In this document: piece by piece, positions 34,258-43,648 of the stretch
How the letters are laid out: each line of letters opens with the position of its first letter
Position numbering within the stretch: position 1 is the first letter of the stretch
From: Irpex lacteus
Lineage: Eukaryota > Basidiomycota > Agaricomycetes > Polyporales > Irpicaceae
Direction: 5' to 3'
Length of the DNA stretch: 64,000 bases
NCBI GenBank assembly: GCA_001986395.2
Contig: MQVO02000069.1
Span: 1-64,000, forward strand
The notes under the pieces: generated by a model
Told to the model about the DNA's origin: nothing
What the model saw: only the letters and a program-made list of their open reading frames with translations
Databases searched by the model: none
Program-made: the position numbers and the translations under genes

Positions 34258-36263
34258 ATGGCAGAGACATCGGTCCCTCCGGTGGCTCCACCTTCAGACA
34301 AAGTCGAGGAAGAGCTTACCGGTCCTGTCAGCATGTTGCGTCCGAAGGATGTCCTTATTTCGATTGCGAAGGCTGTCGAGATTCCTCACTACGACACCCT
34401 GGACTTCAACTCGCTGACGAAGGCCAAAATTCTGCCGCTCATCCAGCGGCATTTGAAGGCTCAGTCCGCTACGCTGTCGATCGACCCACGGTTCCAGAAA
34501 CTGTATAGCTACGGCAGCCGCTCCAACGCAAGAGGACCTCGTGCACCAGCCAAGAATAGTGCACACAAATCCGCTGAAGATGCCGCTAAGGTAAAACCAC
34601 AGAAGGATGTTGGAGGGTAAGTGCGTTTCGTCATTGCATGTACTACTATTACTTATCGCTCTGATAGAGCACATGAAGTGCTTCTCGAAGGGATGCAGGA
34701 GCATGTCATGCAGTGCTTTGCAGGGGGTTGGTCGAGTTTCGCAGAGTGGATCAATTCTGTCGCACAAGCCAGAGGAGAATATACCTATACTATGACTGCT
34801 CGACAATCGAAACGGCTTTTCATCGAGCACTTCTCACGCAGGCTCCTATTAGTCCACGCCCCCGACACTCCTTTCTTTTCGCCGGCACATGCAGCAACGG
34901 ACAACCTCGCAGCTGCAGTACGCAATGTGATTGGGGAAAATAGAGGTGTCCTTCCAGGCGCATTAGTGCATGGATGTAAAGATTGCACTCACCAGAAGCG
35001 CTACCGAGCGGACTTGGTTGCTGAAGGTATTCCGCTTGTGGCGGGCCATGCTGCTGAAGTTGTTGGTTTACCGGGCGGAGCTGAATTTGATAATGTGAGT
35101 CGTTTAACTCTGCATCATGATACTGGCATGTACTAACAAATGATGCTGCAGATACCGGCAGAAAACAATATTATTCTGCCTCAAGCTCCTGTACAACAGG
35201 TGATGCCTCCAGACGGAGACCGCGGTATGGTTCGCTTAGCGGTCATGGACGGTAAAACCATTGGACATAGGGTGAGCCTGAATTAACATGTTACAGTGAT
35301 AGTATAGTTCACTTACAGTATAGAGAGATATGCGCACTTACAGACTGCACGAAGCCTTTGAACAACTACAAGAATGGGCGATTTTGCAAGGACCATCTTC
35401 AACATTATGATATCTGCGGCATCATACCCTGTGGTCGTCCTGTCACTGCAGGTAGCCCAACTTGTGATACACCTTTGCACCGTGACTGGTATAAGGCCTG
35501 GGCCAATCGTTTTAAACGTCTGTCATTCTCAGGCGTCCAGCGAGTAATCCGACGCCGTCAAGTACAGCAGGACGAGAATGCACCAGCACCCACCGGTCCT
35601 AACTATGAAATTGAGCTTCCACCACTCGGAGACTTACCTGGTCGAGAAGTGGTTCACACTTTTCGAGCAGCATCTGTGTACTGTCTAGAGACAGTACAAT
35701 GGGCATGCGGAATGTCTATCGGGTGGGGGAAATGCTATCGGGCAGAGAGTCAGCCTCAGGTGCTCGGAATCCTGGACAGGATCTGGGACAACGCACCAGA
35801 GGATCTACCCAGCTTTGTGGCATACGATGATGCTTGTGACCTCCTCCGGCATATCGTAACCACTGTTCCCGACAGTCCTTGGCTCACATCAACAAAGTTT
35901 ATCGTCGATGCTTGGCACTATACAGGTCATCGCGCGACTGATGTGCTTTGTTGGGTATGGTGCAACCCTGCGCCTACAGATGGAAGCCAACCAGATCTAG
36001 TACGGGTAAATACAGATGATGACGGGACAAAACACCTTACTCGTGCCTTCAACACCGAGACCGCAGAACAGCTAAACTCATGGCTTGCAGGCTATGAAGC
36101 TCAGCTTCGGCAAATGACTGATGTTAGCTATGATTTCTTTGTTCATGTGCTTATGTTGCTGTTTACGGAGAGGATCGAGAAGCAGATCCTGCGGAAGAAT
36201 AGAGGATTGATTGACGAGGAGGATCTTGACGGAGACGAGGGCGAGGATGCAGACTCGGAGTGA
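34258..36263 (+). CDS. CxC5/CxC6 cysteine-cluster protein, KDZ-type transposase
   Basis: Exons 34258-34616, 34668-35094, 35152-35271 and 35328-36263 (GT-AG introns of 51, 57 and 56 nt) give 613 residues with no lesion. The CxC5-like cluster includes CKDCTHQKRY. The CxC6-like cluster reads GHR-ICALTDCTKPLNNYKN, GRFCKDH, YDICGIIPCGRP, TCD, with paired Cys/His. The C-terminal half reads CLETVQWACG, FVAYDDACDLLRH, FIVDAWHYTGHRATD, CNPAP, FNTETAEQLNSWL, then FFVHVLM. The spacing of YDDAC, DAWH and TE..NSWL resembles the RNase H core of KDZ (Kyakuja-Dileera-Zisupton) transposases, which is an inference. The clusters are established as associated with KDZ transposons in basidiomycetes. The start is the ATG in CCAAAATGG after a CT-rich tract. 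It faces away from the TET/JBP gene. Confidence 0.9.
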
Positions 36264-36542
36264 TTCTATTATTGTATTCAGTTGTGTACTTGATTCCCAA
36301 TATATCAAGGTGTATACCATCGACAACCAGTGTGGTACAATGCCCGCCGTTGTATACCAATGACCGCTACTGACCAGCATACCAGTAGGTCAGCGACCGC
36401 CATCGGAGTACACCGAGGGGCAATATGCGTCGATGACGATTGGCGATGCACGATGGCGCTCGTTGGACCACGAGGCAACGTTCAGCGGAGATCGTCGGCA
36501 TCTGTCGGAGTGTAATGTCCTTCCCCTGTCGGAGTATATTAC

Positions 36543-36660
36543 AGCCTTGATCATGCAGGGACGACACCACCTACGGCTCAACTTGTCAAGACCACATAAT
36601 TCGCACACTGTACGCCGTAATCCTTGAGGTAGGCAGCGTACAATTTAGTCACCACCTGAG
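36543..36660. repeat. Dispersed repeat, copy 1 (matches 50646-50800)
   Basis: The block from CTTGATCATGCAGGGACGAC to TTTAGT(C/T)ACCACCTGA occurs in the same orientation at 50646-50800 with few changes. This copy lacks a 38-bp segment present in the other. It lies 280 bp after the KDZ stop. A minus-strand frame across it has two CxxC pairs but no other support. Confidence 0.85.
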
Positions 36661-37043
36661 AAAGTCACCGGCAAACGCATCAAGAATGTTGAGTGACGTG
36701 TTAATTAGTGGTTGGCTCGTTGCTACTGTTCAGATACGTGACCGTGCACGAATCTTACATGAGGATCATGAAAACGATGAACTGATCGTCAACGAAAGTC
36801 GGGTCTTGACATCATCAGTAGTTGCCAACACAATGTAAGTAATAAAATATAACATCCAAGATCCTCTGATGCTACTTGAACGTGGCTAGGAATGCGCAAA
36901 AACCTGGGCTGAAGTCGTCGTCGAGCAAGCGGTAGGGTGATTCGATGACAGAGATCAGGAAGCAGCATGAACGAGAGCTCAGAACACGAATTACAGGCCC
37001 GGTGACTTCTGTGTATGCTGTTAATCTTAATCATTTCGGGCCG
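36661..37043. other. No gene recognised
   Basis: Short frames only. Confidence 0.4.
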
Positions 37044-37190
37044 TCGGATCAAGGAATTTCCGCGGTGTATCCCTGTGGGTGTCCCCGGTCGTATCCTCCC
37101 ATTGGCTGCCTCACTTGACTATATCGGACCATTGGATCGACGGTGTATCCCTGTGGGTGTTCACGATCGGGTCCTCCCATTGGCTGCCCC
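37044..37190. repeat. Two-unit tandem duplication, about 77 bp each
   Basis: CGGTGTATCCCTGTGGGTGT followed by TCCTCCCATTGGCTGCC occurs at about 37063 and 37139 with small changes. CCATTGG is a CCAAT box on the other strand, so the pair may act as upstream elements for a minus-strand gene. No such gene is confirmed. Confidence 0.7.
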
Positions 37191-37309
37191 AGCGCTCACG
37201 AGTGGCCCGGTGGGTTTTTCCAAGTTTCCCTCGTGCTGGCCCCCTCTAAGTACAGGATTTACCCGGTCCTTGAAAGCAGACCGTTCCTTGAAAGGGCTCG
37301 ATAACGTTC

Positions 37310-37565
37310 GGTTTTGAGACAAAATAACTTGGGAAACCTTGTGTAAGGATAGCCGCAGCATCTACGTACTCGTCCCGAGTCATAGTAATGCAGTCTGGTG
37401 TCGCTGTCGCGACTCCGATATATGAGGGCGGGAGGCCATAATAAATTTGGGCGCCTGGAGCGTGAAAACGGTGATGGCATACTATATATGGCAGCTCACC
37501 TGCCGTATATAGCCCTTTCGACGAGCGGGTGAGCCCGTTTCGACCCACCGTCCATGACTCGTTGG
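37310..37565 (-). pseudogene. Possible exons of an unidentified gene
   Basis: Minus-strand sequence shows an exon ending at GCAG|GTGAGC and a second exon reading AQIYYGLPPSYIGVATATP, then CITMTRDEYVDAAAIL, with plausible splice sites between. No family was recognised. Confidence 0.3.
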
Positions 37566-37684
37566 TCACACATCCGTAGCTCAAAAAATGCCGGTGTTAG
37601 TCTGCATGTAATGTGAATGTGCCATATAAATATCTTGAACATCTAATGTTAACGAAATCCAGCTAGAATGCCGTAGTGCTACCT

Positions 37685-38152
37685 CTATCCTCCCAAGCAT
37701 AAACTCAACCCGGAGAAGAAGAGAGTCAGCACATCTTTCGTAATGCGCACCCATCTCTCCAACCCGCTGCGCCTTGCTTCAGAAGAGCCCTCGTTTTCTT
37801 CCTCCTGAACGGAAGGCTCGCGTCGATAGTTGTAGTTGTTGATAGTAATCGAGGGCGCGTTCACAGTCGTGAACGCTACGGATGGCGCGGGAGGGTATGC
37901 GTAATGGCCGAGACCATGAGCTGGGGCGATGCGAGGGTGGTAGTATTCTCCTGGCTGGAGTCTGAACGCAACATCGGTGTTCAAGTGATCCACCTCCAGG
38001 CGAGGTTGATGACGAAGAACATCATGAGGCTGACGACGAGGCTGCAAATATCCATTAGTGAGTTTGAGCGTAAAACGCGCGCGGAAACATACCTGGTTTG
38101 TGTAGGATGCCTGCGGATACTGCAGCATAACGTTTGGGTTTTGATAACTCAT
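37685..38152 (-). CDS. Small protein of unknown function, 138 residues
   Basis: Two exons, 38152-38093 and 38041-37685, with a 51-nt GT-AG intron. The start MSYQNPNVMLQYPQ is followed by a His/Pro/Tyr-rich middle (EYYHPRIAPAHGLGHYAYPP), a short hydrophilic strand (SITINNYNYRRE), an acidic patch (EEENEG) and a hydrophobic C-terminus (DVLTLFFSGLSLCLGG) that could be a membrane anchor. I do not recognise the family. Its intact splice sites and compositional structure make it more likely real than chance. Confidence 0.5.
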   Translation of the reverse strand: MSYQNPNVMLQYPQASYTNQVCFRARFTLKLTNGYLQPRRQPHDVLRHQPRLEVDHLNTDVAFRLQPGEYYHPRIAPAHGLGHYAYPPAPSVAFTTVNAPSITINNYNYRREPSVQEEENEGSSEARRSGLERWVRITKDVLTLFFSGLSLCLGG

Positions 38153-38164
38153 TCTGCAAAGTAA

Positions 38165-38450
38165 ATGAAGCTTCAACTAGGGGCAAAGCAGTGGAGGGAA
38201 TCTCACCTTGGGTGTAGTCAACGACTTGCTCGTGGGGGCCTGATGAACAACATCTATCGCACATCCTAAGCCCTTATATAATGTCTTGACGTAGGCAATG
38301 TATTAACGAGCTCACCGTGTCCGTTTGAGGCTCTAAAGAAAATTGTTTATTCGAGCGTGCTATGTATTTCAGGGTGAATGCAATGATTGACACTGCAGTC
38401 GCTGGTCACTTCACACGAGAAGTCAAACTTAACGTCGGATATCAAATCAG
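38165..38450. other. No gene recognised
   Basis: Upstream flank of the small minus-strand gene, grading into the tandem array. Confidence 0.4.
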
Positions 38451-40450
38451 ATTGCATTGCGCCTCGAGCTAGCGAATATATGCAGACCATATCTCCGGGC
38501 GGTACCGTGCAAATGAGCCTTTGCCGTCGACATAATTACGAGTGTACATTGCGCGTACTGTCTATTTGTACCGTTGTTCATCGACTGCCTGCAGGGCGTT
38601 CGCCAAGATTGGTCTAAGTTGAATATGTGTTGAATATGTCGTGATGGAGTGTTGGCTATTCCGTGAGCGCGAGACGTATGTGGGGTTGAGACTGCTTTGT
38701 AACTAATGCACGCCGTATTGACGATTAACCGTGTTCGCGTATGAGTTTGCCGTGCTCGTATTGTCCGTTTCCGCCTTCGTTTTACCACCTTGATCGCCTG
38801 CAAGGCGTCCGCCATGGCCGGTCTAGATTGAAGATGTCGTGATTGAGTGCTGCGTACGTGGCTTCGAAGTTACACGGAAATCTGCGCATGGCGTATTCAC
38901 TATCAAATGAGCTCACAGGCCAAGGGCGTGATGAGTTTACCGAGATCGTATTGTCTATTTCGGCGGCTATGAGAGCACAGCCCACACCATTCAATCGCGG
39001 CGGGGGTAATCGAGGTTTGAATCTCGCTTCATAAAGGGTACTAGTCTGCAATGAACTATATTGAGATGCAGTATTGATTATCGAGTCGACGTCAGGCGTA
39101 TACGGGTTCGAATTGCACTGCAACCAATGGACACGCCGTAGTGATGATGAGCCGTGCCCACAGATGAGTTTGTCGAGCTCGTATCGTCAATGTACGCGCT
39201 TTTTTGACCACATCGACTACCTGCAGGAGGTCCCGCGCGGTCGTTCAGAATTGAGCATGTTGCGAATCAATCTTATTTACGCAGTCGACCCTGAACGTAG
39301 GTGGCTTCGAAGCTGCATGTCAATCTGCGCATGACGTATTCACTATCAAATGAGCTCACAAGCCAAGAGCGTGATGAGTTTACCGAGATCGTATTGTCCA
39401 TTTCGGCGGCTATGAGAGCACAGCCCACACCATTCAATCGCGGCGGGGGTAATCGAGGCTTGAATCTCGCTTCATAAAGGGTACTAGTCTGCAATAAACT
39501 ATATTGAGATGCAGTATTGATTATCGAGTCGACGTCAGGCGTATACGGGTTCGAATTGCACTGCAACCAATGGACACGCCGTAGTGATGATGAGCCGTGC
39601 CCACAGATGAGTTTGTCGAGCTCGTATCGTCAATGTACGCGCTCTTTTGGCCACATTGACTACCTGCAAGGCGTCCGCTATGATCGGTCTAGATTAAGGA
39701 TGTCGTGATTGATTGCTGCGTACGTGGCTTCGAAGTTACACGGAAATCTGCGCATGGCGTATTCACTATCAAATGAGCTCACAGGCCAAGGGCGTGATGA
39801 GTTTACCGAGATCGTATTGTCCATTTCGGCGGCTATGAGAGCACAGCCCACACCATTTAATCGCGGCGGGGGTAATCGAAGTTTGGATCTCGCTTCATAA
39901 AGGGTACTAGTCTGCAATAAACTATATTGAGATGCAGTATTGATTATCGAGTCGACGTCAGGCGTATACGGGTTCGAATTGCAATGCAACCAATGGACAT
40001 GCCGTAGTGATGATGAGCCGTGCCCACAGATGAGTTTGTCGAGCTCGTATCGTCAATGTACGCGCTTTTTTGACCACATCGACTACCTGCAGGAGGTCCC
40101 GCGCGGTCGTTCAGAATTGAGCATGTCGCGAATCAATCTTATTTACGCAGTCGACCCTAGGCGTATGTGGGTTTGAAAGTGCCATCGCATTTCGTATTGA
40201 TGATAAACTTTGACTGAGCTTACCGGAAAAAGGGCATGATGAGTTTATCGAGCCCGTATTGTCCATTTCGGCGGCTATGAGAGCACAGCCCACACCATTC
40301 AATCGCGGCGGGGGTAATCGAGGTTTGAATCTCGCTTCATAAACGGTACTAGTCTGAAATAAACTATATTGAGATGCAGTATTGATTATCGAGTCGACGT
40401 CAGGCGTATGCGGGCTCGGAATTGCACTGCAACCAATGGACGCGCCGTAG
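38450..40450. repeat. Nested tandem array: about 430-bp units made of two about 210-bp halves
   Basis: The word ATGAGTTT followed by (G/A)(T/C)CG(A/T)G(C/A)TCGTAT recurs at about 38740, 38929, 39162, 39373, 39607, 39798, 40029 and 40230, with alternating spacing of 190-234 bp. The string GCAGTATTGATTATCGAGTC recurs at about 39068, 39512, 39935 and 40376, giving the 423-443-bp higher-order period. The first units (38450-38850) are more diverged. Each full unit carries GGTTTGAATC and GGTTCGAAT strings that look like Pol III box B. The open frames inside are copies of one another and not convincing proteins. Confidence 0.92.
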
Positions 40451-40656
40451 TGATGGCGGTTTTTTCCCAGCGCTTTTCATCTGCTTTTTCCACGTGAAAA
40501 GCGAGCCGGAAAACGTCCCGTTTTTCCGCCCCGTCGCTCGATCACCGTCGGTCATTGAATGACGTAGGGGTCGTTGATGTTGAGCGCTTGAGGCGGTGAG
40601 TTGAGTTGACATACTTGCCTTATTTGGTAACCATACGTCTTGTTGCTAGCACTTTA

Positions 40657-40929
40657 GGCCCCGTTCGATGACACCGCTATGGTTTCGTTACGCTACGTTA
40701 TCGCACCTAATAAGGCTGAAAGTCAGTACCATTCTGTTATACTTTGTTACAGCATTATTAGATTTATGCTCTAATTTATTGCGCGAGTCACATCTCGTCA
40801 CGTCTCCTTACACTTGATCCGCTTTCATTGGCTTCTTGTCGTGACATGATGTGACCTGTGCTGACCAATCATAACATAACGGAAGATAACATAACGTAGC
40901 AAGAAATAGCGGTGCCGTCGAACGGGGCC
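40657..40929. mobile_element. Harbinger/Tourist-like MITE, 273 bp
   Basis: Terminal inverted repeats start GGCCCCGTTCGA and match over about 23 bp with two mismatches (the left continues TGACACCGCTAT, the right CGGCACCGCTAT, read inward). The element is flanked on both sides by TTA (40654-40656 and 40930-40932), the 3-bp target duplication typical of PIF/Harbinger elements. The interior has no coding capacity and is rich in ATAACATAAC words. Confidence 0.93.
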
Positions 40930-41033
40930 TTAGGCCCTTGGGATCATTCCATTGACAACTGCATCCGTTTATTTAACATCACTGCTCGTAGCTACATACG
41001 TCCTCGATCCAATGACCCTCGTACAATGCTACC

Positions 41034-42386
41034 TTACGCTTTGCGCCCAATACATCTCTTCGCCCAACGCTTGACCCTATGCAGTTGACCTTTTACAAAG
41101 CCTTGAAGGCGTCGTCCGCCCGCCTTCGTTGACTGGACTACTACGGTGGGCTCAGTGGGACCGTCCATCGTTTCTTGAGCTGTGGCAGCGACGCTATGCT
41201 CATCGTTTATTCTACAACAATACGTACATACGTAGTCAGAGTAGACTACCACTATAGCTAGGGATGTCATGACTTACCCTTTCGTCCTCGGAGACGGCTC
41301 GTGCTGCTGATCGACCTTATCATTCGCGATCCTTGAGTGCAGATCAAAAGCACCGGAGACTCCTGATCCGCCATTTGGCTGGCCAGCATGTCCGCCTCTC
41401 TTTCTATGAACGTACGCATCAGATACTGGGAGTGAGTATGAAGTCTAACAATCGAAGCGTACAAGTTGGAGGGCGACTTTCGCTCGTAACGGTTGTGTGG
41501 TGAGGTGCTCATTGGAGCTTTGTGGTTGTCAACGCCGTCACTGGAAAGGGCACCAGCGAAGTCATTTTTCAGTGATGGCACGGTTAATTAGCCCACAAAT
41601 TGAACTCACCTGTTCTTCTTGTGCCGAAGGAGCACGTCGTTTGTGTTCCCTGAGGTGTCCGTGAACGAGTTTCTAACCAGGTACATGTCTCCGTCTCTCT
41701 TATTTACTGGTTGCTGAACGGAACTTTGACTGGCCCAAACGAGAGCGATTATAGTTATTAATAAATTATGCATCATGATAAAGCGACGTTAACGCACCTT
41801 GGGGCTATCTCCAGTCCACCCATTTCACTATCAACATCCTGCACGCTCTTCGTCTCCTTTCCAACGCTTCCAACGCCCTTGCACTCTTCGTTCACCTTGT
41901 TCTTCTGGTCTATAGGTTCACTGTCAATCATCTCGGCGTGTTCTTGGCTGTCAACGTGGCGATGGCAGCGTGCAGCGTCGTGGTCGTCCACAGTCGGAGT
42001 AAGCGCCGGTATTGGCTCTGCGTAGGTTACGCTTTCGTAAAACGAACTAAATTTTCGATTTATCAGTTCTGTTAAATCAACAACTTTCTGTACTCAAAGG
42101 TATCGTCGACGCACCGTGTACTTGGTCGCTCGACCTCCATGCGACCTACTTCACGAACACCACCGTCCACCTTCACCATCTCTTGTTCAGCCCTATTCCG
42201 TTCGTCAATTACATCGCTTGCTTGGTCCGTGAGCGTATTTTTCGCTATCTTTAACGCTTCTTGCCTGTTACTTTGTAGACTGCGGTGAGCAGTGCTATAG
42301 TTATCGGATGTTGGAGTTGGCGCTGTATTTGGCTCGGCAGAAGTCATGTCGTCTGTCGAGCCATCTCCCAAGGTTTCATTGTGCAA
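41034..42386 (-). CDS. Possible multi-exon gene of unknown function
   Basis: Several minus-strand frames line up: 42386-42118 (MHNETLGDGSTDDM..., acidic and Asn/Ser-rich), about 42010-41805 (EHAEMIDSEPIDQKNKVN, acidic and hydrophilic), 41581-41280 (PHNRYERKSPSNLYASI, then MLASQMADQESP) and 41227-41034 (basic C-terminus VKRWAKRCIGRKA). GT and AG signals are present between some of them, but I could not close all junctions in frame. The composition suggests a disordered protein. No family was recognised. Confidence 0.35.
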
Positions 42387-43648
42387 GGAGATATTCTAGA
42401 AGGTTGGAGGAGGCCGGGGGTGTGTGTGGAAGGATTACGTGGCGGCGTTGAGTACGTCGAGTTACCGCATTAGGCAATAGCTTCGGCGTTATCTCGGCAT
42501 TCTGTTTTGATCGTTAAAGGCTTGCCCCCCGTATTCACTGCAATGCCATAAACCCAGGTTAATTAATGTTCTGAGATATTTACTTATCGTACGGACACAA
42601 GCTCCGATGCCAGTCGAATGTAATGCGTCGAGGCGTCATTGTCATACATGGCTCGGCGTTCGTAGTGATCATGGGATCCTTGGAGTCGTCTCAACCAGCT
42701 GATCACTTCTTTCCCTCGCAATCATTCGATCTCTCCATCCTATATTTGCTAGGTCAGTATCTGGTGTCTAATAGATAGACTAACACGTGCTTGAAATCGA
42801 TCGGTTTCCTCACCCGTGAGATTTGACGAGCAACCTCAAGTCACCTTGTAAATACCTGCTTAGTGGTCCTCATACGAATATCGGTAGTCGAAGACACTAG
42901 AGAAATACACCGCATCCTTCTCGTGCTCTCTGAGCACGCGATTGTCCTTCTAATCCCGGACATCGCGGGCTTGGGCAACCGACGACGACCATTATACGAG
43001 CATGGCCAAAATTCGACGCGTTGTGCGCGGAGAAGAGCCTTATGGCACCGCAACTCTTATTCCTCCTGAGAGATAGCTTATATACCTTCCAGGTACGTAC
43101 ATGCATGATCTGTATGTCGATTGTAAGTGCAATCCTCACGGACGTATAAGCCTCTGACGTACATCCGTCTGGCGGACAATCCTCGCCCAGTCATGTTCAC
43201 CTTCTTGAACTCTCACATATCTGCTTGAAGAGTACCCCAGAACCTGCGTAGGAGGTAGAAAAACCCGCGTATACTTGCTCAACGAGGATGAACCTGCACT
43301 TTAGCTTCTCGAACATGGGCATCTTTATAAGTATTCTTTTCAATAGTATTCTCCGCTTACCTACATATCTAGAAGAGAACTCCAGCAACAGTGGCCACGT
43401 CTACCATGCTATCACGTTCCAAGACACGTGTCTTGGTGTTGTACGGACATTCCCGCTACCAGCGTCTAAGCTGGGAGAAGGGTCTTAGGGTTGCAGGGGG
43501 TAGCATTGTCCACAGAAACTCGCATCCCGCACGTGACTGTTTTGATGGATTGCGTGCTCTGGGCGCCTCGTGTACACTCCTATTCACTTCGTCTTCACTT
43601 CGACTTTTGCCCTCATCGACGTTACAGTTTTACTCGTTAATACCCGCC
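42387..43648. other. No gene recognised
   Basis: Short frames only on both strands. The last few hundred bases are the 5' flank of the Helitron gene. Confidence 0.4.

Noticed and set aside
39100..39140. Functional tRNA gene in the tandem array
   Set aside because: Box-B-like GGTTCGAAT is present, but no acceptor, D-arm or anticodon arm folds around it.
38843..40302. Repeated frames of 60-100 codons in the tandem array
   Set aside because: They recur only because the DNA unit recurs; frames shift between units and no selection on protein sequence is visible.
38450..40450. CRISPR-like array
   Set aside because: Units are about 210 and 430 bp, with diverged repeats and no short spacers; the organism is a eukaryote.
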